Origin: Xiphias gladius
Lineage: Eukaryota > Chordata > Actinopteri > Istiophoriformes > Xiphiidae
DNA length: 64,000 nucleotides
Reading direction: 5' to 3'
Assembly: GCF_016859285.1 (NCBI RefSeq)
Contig: NC_053420.1
Span: 24,472,045-24,536,044 of the forward strand
The position numbers were made by a program, and so were the translations under genes. Numbering within the stretch: the first letter of the stretch is position 1; each line of letters opens with the position of its first letter. Under the pieces are notes generated by a model, which saw nothing but the letters and a program-made list of their open reading frames with translations, ran no database searches and had not been told where the DNA came from. Shown one piece after another: positions 53,601 through 64,000 of the stretch.

Positions 53601-55949
53601 TTCTTAGAAATTAATCCTGCAGCAAACCTGCCCCTGACATACGCGGACAATGTAGCACACTGTGTCATAATGGGGCAAAAATCAAAACATGTGCTTTTCA
53701 GTAATCAGCTGCAAGAAAGTGTGATGTCACATAGCTTCAGTCTCAGAGGGGAATAAAAACACTCAGCACATCCATTCAGCTCAGTGTCCACTCTCTGGCA
53801 AAGCAGGTGTTACAGATTGTCTCAGCTCTGGGAACAAGTTGCTGAGCCCTTTCCCTAATCCCTTTCCTGTTTGGCGTTATGTTTGCAGCCGAGTGGAGGG
53901 GAGATGAAGTCAGTTTGTTCCCTGCTACTACGGCATGTTTTCCCTAATGTCTCCATTCCCCTTTTTTTCGTCCAGTCAAGTCATGTTCCAGGTGGGGTGA
54001 CAGAGCGCAGCACACAGCCAGAGGCGGTCCAGGAAATTTGTGTCCTCCATCCAAAAACATGTTTTGACCGTCTGTGCCACATCTGGAGGGATATTTACTC
54101 CTAAAGCCATTCTTCTCCGCATTCACATGACACAATACTCTTGACAGGTTCTATTTACACACCCTGCAAAGGCAAAACATATTTTGCTCAAATGAAAGCA
54201 AAAAAAAAAGAAAAAAAAAGGTCATATGTAGCAATTGTGAGTAGAATACTCTTGAGAGAGGCACATTTGGCACTGCCAAAAGACCAGAACAGAGCTATCT
54301 TTAGTCATCCAATTCAAAAACAAAAGGTTACATTACGACAGCTATAAATGTGCTTCTACTGACACATTAAAAACTTTCTTGGCTTCAACACTCAATAATA
54401 GGTATTACAGTAACACAATTGTAACACGTGGAAACAAAACAACTGAGTCACTGATTTAATTGTTTTGGTGCTGTTGTGTCAAATTGCAAAATACATTACT
54501 CAGCATCCTAATGACACAAATAAACAGGTTAATCACTGCAGGAAACACAATGGTCGCATCTTCAACACAAATTATTCCATGATTAATAGCCTCTTTAGTT
54601 ACAATGGTTCAAAAATGTATCATTCCATACACCAACATTTTTTTTACCTTTAATGCGATGACCCTCATGCAAGTGCAAGGATAACATGAGGTGGTTATGG
54701 AATGAACACACTCTAACCACCTCTTACAGTCTGATAGAGCTTTGCACCTGCAGCAGAGTCTAATCCATCCTGCACCAAACCATCTGGAATGGGAATTTTG
54801 CTCTGCGTATAATGTATGGGTCTGTATGCCGCTGCAGCAGTCAGGACCAGAGCCCCGCGGCAATACAGCACAGCTGATCCTTTCATTGTTCGTCTCTACT
54901 CTATCGCTATCCACTTCACCTCTCCTGTAAAAATCCCTGAGGTCTGCTGCTTTGTTTGACCTTCAAGTGTGTAGAAGAGTAGACGAGAAGGAAAAAAGAG
55001 GTGAGATATTCCCATCCCGATGTGTGGGCGTTTAACCAGCATTGGGAGCTGTCAAATCAAAGAACCCAAGTGGGTGACGATCCCAGCCTCCCAGTGTGTT
55101 GCACAAGGTGTCTCTGTCCTTGAAAGCCAACTACGGGCCCCAGACTGGAGCCGGTCAATGTTTGTCTGGTCCTCGAACCATCAGGCTCCGCAAAGCACCA
55201 GTTAATCAGCTCTGTTAGAGGTTACCGAAGGGGTTAACATCACCAACCTTTCGCATCTGTTGCTAAGGAAGTGTTGCCTGTTGTGCAGGAAACAGGGAGA
55301 GCAGTTTCCTGTTATGAAGAACGGTTTTTAAAGGGTTGCATTCATTCAATCATGCAACAGATGCCGCGCCAGGAAGCCCGGCCAATAGCAAAAGCTTTGG
55401 TGTCCTAGAGAAACTGTTTTTGGAAACTGCTTTTAGGAACCTTTCTATGCACTGTTCTGGTTCAGGAAATAATCCATGAGCAAAACATGTTGGAGAAAAC
55501 AGTGGGAAGAATCTCTGCTTGACTTCTGACTGTAATCCTCTCCAAAGGCTACACGTTGCTTCAGTCATTCATGTATGAAAAGTATGTCATGACACAGTTC
55601 AATAGCTCATGTAAGGATGCGGGTCTTAACTTTCCAACCGTTGTCCTCTCTAGGCCCATATCAGTGAGGGGGCATGTGCCATGCAGAAAAACATGGGCAG
55701 ATGTGACTTAAGAGAGTATTATTCTTCGTACGAAAACAGAAGCTGCAGAGTAAACGTGCACAGTACAACATTGGAGATGAACTGTGGAATATAATTTTGG
55801 TCCAAATCTCCCATACTGAGTGGGTTTGGTCTAATTCAATTCTAGTCTAGCCCGCTGCCTCTAAAATACGGCACCGTTGCACACATCTGTGGAGCAGTGT
55901 CCTGAAAAAAAAAAAGAAAAAAACATGACCAGATGTGAATACAACAGCC

Positions 55950-56365
55950 CACTAATGCCCTCTGTGCAAGCTGAGAGCTGAGATACGAAGCTGTGCATGG
56001 CAAAAATGAAACATACAGAGGGAGAGCTTGATTCGCGCTCCCGGCCCGCGCTGCGCTGTGTGGTTCAGCCCCAGGAAGCGCCGAGCAGCACCTCCCGTTT
56101 CCACGCAGGAGCGCACCAGTTTAAAGTAGCGTCGGCACTGGAGATGCACGCCGGCTGAGCGCTCAGCTGCTCACTCTGCGAACAGTCCACTGCCACTGGA
56201 GCCACCCGAGGCGACATGTTCTCCGGCTCTCCCGCCGCAACTTGATTTTTTCCCGCAATGTCTTCGTATTTGGATTAAAGTTTCCACGTCGTTTGGAGGG
56301 ACGCGGTCGGCGCGGGGGAAAACATGCGGATAACTGTGGGATCCCGTGGATGATGATGTCCCACA
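55950..56365 (+). promoter_or_regulatory. FGD5 promoter and 5' leader region
   Basis: GC and CpG content rise sharply from about 56030 (CGCTCCCGGCCCGCGCTGCG) to 56340, just upstream of the FGD5 start codon. If transcription begins in this block the leader has several upstream ATGs: short frames at 56216-56245, 56258-56278 and 56324-56353, and an ATG triplet at 56350-56358 in a different frame from the main start. The start site is not determinable. Confidence 0.6.
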
Positions 56366-59300
56366 ATGAACGCAGGTTGGTTGTGTGTTCACGCGAAGAG
56401 TCTGGAAAACCAAACTTTTAAGTGTTTTGCAACAAACAAAGTGGAACAAAGCATGCGGCTCTGCTCATGTGTGCGCGTATTTGAGAGGTTTATAAGGGGG
56501 GCGGTGTTCATTTATGAAAGTGGTTAAGTCTGTCTGTCTATATTTTGCACATAGTTAACATGCAAATGCATATCCAAGGCAGCCTGGTGCAGCCTGTTTA
56601 GTGTTTGAAATGAGTTATTCCGTGGTTAAAAATGAAACATCACCACAACTGCAGAGGCTGACCGCACAACTACCGAGATTTACGTGGAAATGATTCGGCT
56701 GGTTTCCCCGTAACAGCAATTCTAGTAAAGGGAATAATATACACACAGTTTTGGAGTCGTTCTGTTCTAGGATAAGTAGCCTTCTGGGGATAGATCCAGG
56801 ATTTTAATCTACGTCTGTAAAAGTAGACAGAGCCATTGTTGTATACAGAAGGTATACAGGTACCTTTCTTGCAAGCACAGTGTCCTGCATATCAATTATC
56901 TATATATATATCTATTACAAAAGAGAGAAGTTGAGAAATCGTTCGCTTGTTGTGTTGTTTGTGTATGATAGAATTTTTCAAAGAAGGTCGTTATTCTAAC
57001 AATGAAATCCAATTTTATTCTACAACCTGGTCACTTTAGATTTTAGACAGGTTGTTAAGACTTGACAGGTGACGTTTCATGATCAGGACAAAGTCTGAAA
57101 TCATATCCTGTAAGTTTGGCACAGCCAAGGTCCCAGTGTCTATCTCTTCCTTTGTTTTAGAAACATTTGTTTTAATTGAATTCTTGTTGCATAATTCATA
57201 TCCTGTTGTTTGCAGTTGCGTTCTTTGTCAAACTGGGACCCTTGTTTTCTCTCCCAGTTTTATTGTTCTTTGACGCACTCAAAAGACCTTTTCCCCCTCA
57301 AAAAAAGTGTGGGTCTACCCATTTGAGTGTGTGAGGCAGAGTGAGTATGTTTAGTGAGAATCGGGGAAGAATGACAAGAAGGAAGTCCATTTGTGTTGTG
57401 AAAATGTGTACTCCTGGAGAGGTTCATGGAAGCGTGATGAGGGGCCATGCTGTTAATGTCCTTCCCCCCATGGACATCCTGTGTGGTGTCCTGCAAGGGG
57501 GCTCTCCTGAAGAAGAAGCTGGAATTCCTTAAAAAGGGCATTTTGATATTCATAGAGACAAAATTGTATACCTGTCAGTGTGGGCGGAATGAATGACAGT
57601 TTCTCACAAACATCACACTCAGGATGATGTCTAGAGAGAGCGAACGAGAGAGAGACAGGCAGGCTCGCTGGTAGAAAGAAAGAGAGAGAGAGAAAACACT
57701 CAGAGACAGCCAGAGTGCACACAGGGTTTAATAGGATGTGCGTCAGGGCAGGTACTAAATAACAGGAAGAGACGAGGGGTGTACACACTTTGTTAAGTAC
57801 GGGTGTGTTTCATGACAGTTCTAAATTTCGTAAGCAGTACTCTTTAATGACTTCACAATTTTTAAGATTTAACTAAAAGTGAAGCCTAGCTTGAAGAGCA
57901 AGATGTGTTGCACAGTGTCAAAATTAGGATCATTAGAGGCTCCCTATAAGTTGTAATCATCCCTTTTGTTGGCATTTCAATGCACATAAGGACATTTATG
58001 GAATGTTAATGAAATCATCTTTAAATCTTTGATCAGTTGTTTATCTAATCCTGTTATAAGCGACCAACCTGCATGTGTCATTTCCCAGACAGGGAGATGT
58101 TATTGTTCCTCCTGTAACTACCCTCTGGCTCTGTTGTTTTTCCTGCTGATAATGTTCCCTGCAGCATTCTACATGTCACTGACAACTGTACAGGTCTAGG
58201 CTTCCTCTTTACATTCTATACAGAAACAGGGCCCAATATTTTACCCTAGCAAGTAAACAGTAAAACGTATTTTAAAAAGGAAAATGTTATTTGTGTGGTT
58301 TTTACAGCTTTTTAATTATCTTTCACTCTCTTTATACAGATTTTCAAAATCCACTACAAGCCCCTCAGCCAAAGGTCCGCAGTCATCTGACCATCAAAGT
58401 ACAGTCCAAGCTGATGTCCAGGCCGTGTACCCGTGTCCGTGGTCCAAAACCGCCTGTCGCCCCCAAGCCAAGACCCCTGTATGAGTCTCACCCACAGGGG
58501 GAGGCCTGTCCCCCACAGAGCTTGAGTAACGGAGACCTGGCTCACTCTGATGGGGAGACTGAAGATCTCCATGAGATGGCTGAGGAGAATCAGGACAAAG
58601 AGGAGAAAAGTGAGGCTAGTGACAATGACACAGGAGACAATGACAAAGAGGACATAGTAGAGGGAGAAACTGAGGAAGAAAAAGAAAAAGAAGTAGACAT
58701 ATTAGATAATGATGGCGACATAGACAGCATTGGCTCTGAGAACACAGTTAAAGGAGATGATGGTTCTATGGTTGACACAACTGAAGATGAAAACACTGAT
58801 AATGACTTGAACCGGCCTGAAGGTGGCAGTCACACTGAGGACGAGAATACATCAACACCTTCTCTTCTTCTGACTGAAACAGAGGATGAAGCAGGAGAGG
58901 AGGGAGAAGAGGAGCAACAGAGTTTAAGTAAAAAGACTGAAATACCCTGTGATCCTACAGGACTCTCTGATGAAAATGTAGAAGAGCAAAACCCTGATCA
59001 AACACAGTCACTCAGTCAGGGTGATAAGGAGAATGATATTGGACTTAATGAAGCAGACAGAGACCAGAGTGAGGACTGTTTGCACTGTGACTTAGTCACA
59101 GACAAGACTGAACTGGAAGCTGGAGGATTTGCATTTGGATTCAGCGTGCTGCCAACTGTAACTGAGGAGTATCCCTACGATGTGATTGGCCCCACTGATG
59201 ATGCTAGTGATACATGTGAGTCATGTGACCCAGCTGAAACAGGGGATACAGAGGTATGGCAACCAGAACGGGCCACCAAGGACCTCTCCGGCTGTTTTCG

Positions 59301-61124
59301 ATTCAAATCCAGCACTGAAGATGTGTTTGGGCCTTATTCAGTCATAGAAGCTGTTCCGGGAGACATGACCAGCACTGCTGACCCCGAGTGGATTCAGGAT
59401 GATACTGATGACAAACCCTTAGATGAACTGCAAACGCCAGGTGCTTCTAACCAGGAACCTTACTATGTCTCATCAGATGATGTGGACAAGCTAGAGGATA
59501 AGCAAGCCCTCTCAGAACAGGGTGAGACTGAGGAGGGCAAAGAGGAGTCAAATCAGCTCAAAGACACAGCAAAGGACAGTGAGTCAGCAGATGAGTATGC
59601 AGACATTGACGATTCACTCTGTCCTAAAGCAGATGACTTCGAGCAGTTGGAGTGTGTTTCATCAGAGGATTATGTTGAGATTGGCGATGAGGATGAAGAC
59701 GAAGAAATGGAAAAGAAACATATCAAAGGAAAAAGTGCAAAAGAGAGAACTGCTAAACGAGAGCAGGCCTTCCTCAGCCACAGAAAAAGCTGTCAGCCTC
59801 GCCTCAGGTTGTGCAACATAACAGTGCCAGCAGACCTAGACCAGGGCCGTACCCCAGAGCTCACCAACAGAGTGGTGTTCGCCCACACCACTGAGGCCTT
59901 CGAAGAAGACATTGAGGAGCTGGACTGCCATATTGTGCCCTACTATGAAGACACAGACTCCGACAGTGAAGAGCATATATATGAAGAGGCGGGGTTCGAC
60001 TCAGAAGGGGAGAGCTTTGTAGCACTGGATAGGAAGACTATTGTCACACGGTCACGCTCTTATTCAGGGAAAGTTCCAGGATATGTCCCAGAAACTGTAC
60101 CAGAAGAGACAGGGACAGAGTACCAGACTCATGACTACTGTACAGTGGCCTTGGATAAGAACAATGAACCACTCAGCCATTCACAGCAGCCTGGGGTCAA
60201 CTGTTTGATCCCGTCTATGAAGTCTCGCCGCTTCTTATTATATTCTCGGTCTGCAGAGGGTCAAGAATTGTCCTTGACCACCCCAACAGACATCAACAAA
60301 TCTCTGAAGGATGAGTTTAGGATGAAGAGGAAAGATGACACCCTTTCCCTCCCATGTGTCATAACTTCTTCTGGAAGCTTCTCCCAGCGTAGCCATCAAT
60401 CGTCCAGTGGTGTTTCCACACCAACCTCTCTAGTGGACATCCCACCGCCCTTTGAGCTGGCATACATCACTAAAAGACCAGTCACCAAGAGCTCCCCATC
60501 CCTCCTGATCCAACATGAACCCAGCGACCTACCTAAGAAGAAGAAGTCTTCCTTTAAACGCTTTCTGGCGCTCAAGTTCAAGAAGAAGACAGATTCGAAG
60601 GGTTTCAGTGATGGAAGTGTCCGCTCTTCACGTTCCTCCTCCGAGTCCAGCCACCATGGCCCAGTAAGAGTCATAGAGCTTGATCATAGGAGCTCTCCTC
60701 AGCTCCAGTCCCACATGGTGAACCCCCAGCAGCGTCCTTCAGACCTGCCATCCACGTTTGTCCTCTACAATGACCATCAGAGGAGGAAAGGTGACCCCAA
60801 AGCTTACGGCAGGACCGTCTCCAGAGTAGAGTCCTTTGAGGAGCGTTCTCGCCGATCTGTCATGCCACTGCCTTTGACCAAACCTCGCTCCATCTCCTTC
60901 CCCAGTGCAGACACCTCAGACTATGAAAACATCCCAGCCATGAGCTCAGACTATGAAAACATCCAGATCCCAGGCAGGCCCACCAGATCCCACACCGTGA
61001 CTGAGTTTTTTGAGGATCCAAACCGCACAACAGTTGCCTGCAATGAGAATGATGGCTATGTGGATATGAACAGTTTCCCTGGGATTGACAGCAAACCCCA
61101 GACATTGAAAGCAGACACTGAAAG
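56366..61124 (+). CDS. fgd5: FYVE, RhoGEF and PH domain-containing protein 5 (FGD5), N-terminal part
   Basis: FGD5 is a Cdc42 exchange factor known mainly from endothelium. Two coding exons lie in the window: 56366-56375 (MNA plus one base, donor GTTGGT) and 58340-61124, which ends AAAG|GTATAC in phase 2. Together they encode 931 residues; the DH, PH, FYVE and second PH domains must be encoded beyond 64000. Visible: GPKPPVAPKPR (38-48), an SH3-type proline motif that corresponds to the first residues of human FGD5; a long acidic Asp/Glu/Ser-rich region; HIVPYYED; SYSGKVPGYVPETVPEE; RRFLLYSRS; SLVDIPPPFELA; the basic block KKKKSSFKRFLALKFKKK (736-753); and SDYENIPAMSSDYENIQI tyrosine motifs (about 863-880). 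The MNA start is chosen because the short exon joins in frame; Met29 (58414) is the alternative. Teleosts often have two fgd5 copies, so a or b is undecided. Confidence 0.9.
56376..58339 (+). other. FGD5 first coding intron
   Basis: 1.96 kb between the tiny start exon and the large exon. A GA-rich low-complexity stretch lies at 57622-57695. No other gene or exon recognised. Confidence 0.6.
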
Positions 61125-64000
61125 GTATACTAATCATTTGTTTATACTAAAATGGTTTTGTATCATCTCAAGCAAAATTTAAAGGATGATTCACCCAAGT
61201 TACAAAAGCATATATGCTACCATACTAGTGGTATTTAGCCTTACCGATAGATTTGGTTTTATTTGACCAGTTTTGAAGTATCTACGTCTGAAATATCTGC
61301 TTCCAACTCACAATGGCAGGCCCAATAGACCTATATAGACTTACACACAATGGAGGAGTCGAATGGCATTTTGTTCGTGGTGCTCGCAGCACTGAAAATT
61401 ACATTTACTCTTGATAATCCACAGACTTCACTGTGAATAGTTTTCACTAGAACTAATTTCTACCTAAGAAATAGTCCCTGTGAAAACTGTTGACAGTGGT
61501 ACTTCTGAATTTTGTAAATGTGATTTTTTTTTTTCAATACTAAGACCACTCCAAATGTAAATCCATCCACCGAAATTGTATTTAAGAGGCAGACCAAAAC
61601 CTCTGCACGGATAGCTATCCCAAATAGACCCCTTCACGAGAAAATATAAAGTATTCATTCATGACTAATAATTAGACCTCATAAAACAATTAAATGATCA
61701 GTTAAATCGGCAGAAGATTAATTGGCTGCTATTTTGACATTGGATTAATCACTGAAACCACTTTTTGAGCAAAAGTCCCAGATGTTAATTGGCACTGGCT
61801 CAAACTCACCAAATGCAAATATTTGCTGTTTTTTATAATTTGAAGATGCCCCCCCCCTTTAAAGTTTTAAGCTCAACTGTCAGGCCTGGTCCTATCCACT
61901 CACAAGTGCAGTCTTGACCCCTGAACAGCTGACAGATATTCTCACACCGTATCTCAGATGAGCAGGGGGCACCTGGTAGAGTAGAATTGGACCTACCTCT
62001 TGTAGTAAAGTGTTCAGTGAGAGATGAGCAGTGTGCTGTGGCACCACTGGCTTTGGGAAGATGGACGATGCATGTGAGAGATCTCACTCCTGTTTTTCAT
62101 TTGGTACATTTAGAGGTCACATCTGGTGCCACTGCTTCCTTTGCAAGTCTGAGGTGATAGAACAGGTAATGGCAATTGGGTAGCTCACTGGGCGCAGGTT
62201 ATTCACATTAGAGAAAGTCATTATGGGCTGCAATTAAAAGTGAAAAAATGGAGGTGGAGAAGGATGAGGAAAAAGGCGAGAGAGCAAGGGGAGGGGATGT
62301 GTTAATAGAAGGAGCAGAAGAGTAAGGAAACAAAGAGTAGAGTGATAAAGTAAGGTACAAGAGGGGGAGGGGGAAGTAAGAACAGGAGAAAGGGAGCAAG
62401 AGCAGTTCTGCTGTAATTGCTCTCCTGTACCTGACACTTATGGTTAAGTTTAGGAAGACTTTTATTAAAGGAGCTCTCTCCCGAGTGCTTCTCTTTCATT
62501 GGACCCTTGAGGGGCCACAGGATTTACTGCAGTGTGTAATAGAGTGAGGAATCACGGCAGTCAGTCTGTACCAAATTACCCTGCCCTGTGCCACAGCTTC
62601 AGCTACTATGGGCCACAGTCTTCCCCCAGTCTTAATAAAATAGTTGTGTTAGATGACCTGTGTGTAGTCAAAGAGATGGGCCATTACCAATAGTTGCCTT
62701 AAAGGTTTCAGATAATCTTGAGGCAAAATGCTTCTGCCTCAGTTTGTTTTCATTTCTTGTGGTGTGCTTTCTTTATAATACATGTGCAGTTAACTGTTGT
62801 TTATTTCACAGTTTTATTTTGCATATTCTGTCTTTCATAACTATTTTGCCTATGTAGAAATGGGCTCAGCTTGCAGTTCATATAATTTATATAACTTTTC
62901 AAACACATAAAGCTTGTAATTACTTCTCCTCAAGACGTTCTGTGCAGCAGACACTCAACCATGATTTCCGCATTGTTTATGTGTAGTGTACTTTAAAATT
63001 TCTACTTTAAATCTCAAAGTTTGAAACCCTTCCATTTACCAGTGGTCACTCAGTGAGGGCTCTTTTTCTCCCACTGATGTTATCAATGTGGCTCATTGTG
63101 TGTTGGATGGTCTCACACCGCTCACAGTGATGCAAAGAACCTGTCTATCCCTCACTGCATTCCCCCTGGAGACGCATCTGTTGCCAGGGGCACTCTTTGG
63201 AGTGTCACCATGGGCCTAGTTTATGTTTATTTGAGGGTCAGGGCATATATGTGTGTACGTGTGTGCCCACTATGGAACTCATGTGTAGTCAGTGTAGGTG
63301 TTTGTCCCTGTCTTTGTGTGCGCATCTTGCACTAAACTCTGATCAAAGCTTGACTTTGCCACCGTTCCCGTCAGCCTAGCTGATGATGGTGGTGATTTAT
63401 CGAGAACATATTCAACAGTCAATGTGGTTGTAAACCCAAAGAGAAAAACAGTGGATTTTTGTGGTGAGGAAAATGTTTGAATGGCCCAACAGCACTGCAT
63501 ACAAAAGGACCATGCCTACAGTAGCAGGCACGCATTTTAAAAAGAATTTACAAAGCTGCTGTGCCACAGGCTTGGCTTGATTCCATTGGTGTGATTAATG
63601 TACAGCGCCATTCAGACTCTACTTCAGCACATGCATTCAGGCTAAGCAAAGAGACATGTCCATTAGCAAGCTACGGTAGTGTACAATGGAAAAGGAAAAT
63701 TCGCACTAATGATTCATCCCAAGCCTAACCAAGGTGTGTGTTTGTAAGCATGAGTGTGCATATACGTGCATGCACAATAAGTGAATGTTCTGTGTTGCTT
63801 CATTAAAGATGAAGGTCCTGCTAAGCATGCTGTCTCAGCTGAACTGTTCAGCCACGTAGCCGTGTAGTAACAAATGAGTGTTGAAAAAGACGTTTTTAGC
63901 AAAGAAAGCCCACAATTTGTGATTGTCCTCAACTTAGAGAGCATCAAGTGTTCCTAATGTCAGCTTTAAGCAGTTCCAGTTGGACTTACAACAGCAACAG
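61125..64000 (+). other. FGD5 intron running off the right edge
   Basis: No downstream FGD5 exon (for example the expected peptide after the YVDM motif, or the RhoGEF start) was found before the window ends. A polypurine stretch occupies about 62240-62403, with a G-rich section at 62362-62373. Short GT-rich sequence occurs near 63240-63320. Confidence 0.6.

Larger units (their letters stand above)
35000..56000. other. 21-kb interval without recognisable genes
   Basis: No open frame here resembles a known protein; all are under 125 codons and several run through repeats. Human has ARL6IP5 beside UBA3, but none of its conserved peptides appears. The supported contents are listed separately: microsatellite 36207-36256, dispersed repeats near 39590, 46482 and 50199, and hairpins at 43229, 43812, 44527 and 45474. 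Homopolymer runs occur at 35460-35478 (A), 38297-38317 (T) and 41344-41360 (T). Some of it may be regulatory for FGD5. Confidence 0.6.

Noticed and set aside
35000-56000. Missed ARL6IP5 or LMOD3 between UBA3 and FGD5
   Set aside because: I looked for conserved peptides of ARL6IP5 in the open frames and found none; nothing resembles a leiomodin either.
57260-57788. Pair of overlapping open frames of 97 and 111 codons in the FGD5 first intron
   Set aside because: No recognisable protein content, low-complexity GA-rich sequence, no splice or start context.
58284-58484. Alternative frame at the start of the FGD5 large exon
   Set aside because: It stops after about 50 codons, and the overlapping frame is open for 2.8 kb and matches FGD5; it matters only as the continuation of the out-of-frame upstream ATGs.
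61125-61182. Continuation of the long FGD5 frame past 61124
   Set aside because: AAAG|GTATAC is a good donor at the position where the conserved protein text ends; the remaining 19 codons are intron read-through.

Overview
This is nuclear DNA from a ray-finned fish, most likely a percomorph teleost. The genes are split by GT-AG introns, long (CA)n microsatellites are common, and several interspersed repeats match ones I recall as widespread in perch-like fishes. The window carries the vertebrate block EOGT-TMF1-UBA3, all on the minus strand, as on human 3p14.1. To its right, across about 21 kb without recognisable genes, lies the 5' part of FGD5 on the plus strand. All exon boundaries below were placed by hand from splice signals, reading-frame phase and remembered human proteins.

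Region by region: 1-430 is a CpG-rich block with no identifiable gene, possibly the promoter of a gene off the left edge. 2652-18160 is EOGT (15 coding exons, 525 aa, C-terminal HDEL), an ER enzyme that adds O-GlcNAc to EGF repeats. 19354-28712 is TMF1 (17 coding exons, 1160 aa), a Golgi coiled-coil protein. 30111-34977 is UBA3 (18 coding exons, 462 aa), the catalytic subunit of the NEDD8 E1. 35.0-56.0 kb holds repeats and hairpins but no gene I can support. From 56366 the FGD5 open reading frame starts; its large second exon encodes the acidic, tyrosine-motif-rich N-terminus, and the RhoGEF/PH/FYVE exons lie beyond the window.

The most unusual layer is hidden in the introns. EOGT and TMF1 introns host a tRNA cluster: one well-formed tRNA-Glu(CTC), two identical-looking tRNA-Arg(ACG), and several decayed copies, some arranged as local tandem duplications. 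UBA3 contains a textbook U12-type (minor spliceosome) intron, a complete 348-bp hAT-like MITE with terminal inverted repeats and target-site duplication, and a (GT)n tract abutting a 3' splice site. The gene-poor interval has two nearly perfect long hairpins (27 and 31 bp stems) 1.3 kb apart.

The genes are not an operon and share no obvious pathway. They are neighbours by conserved synteny, and the switch from UBA3 to FGD5 departs from the human order (UBA3-ARL6IP5-LMOD3). I found no strong candidate for a wholly new biological system. The intronic tRNA cluster with a shared anticodon change and the hairpins deserve the most attention.
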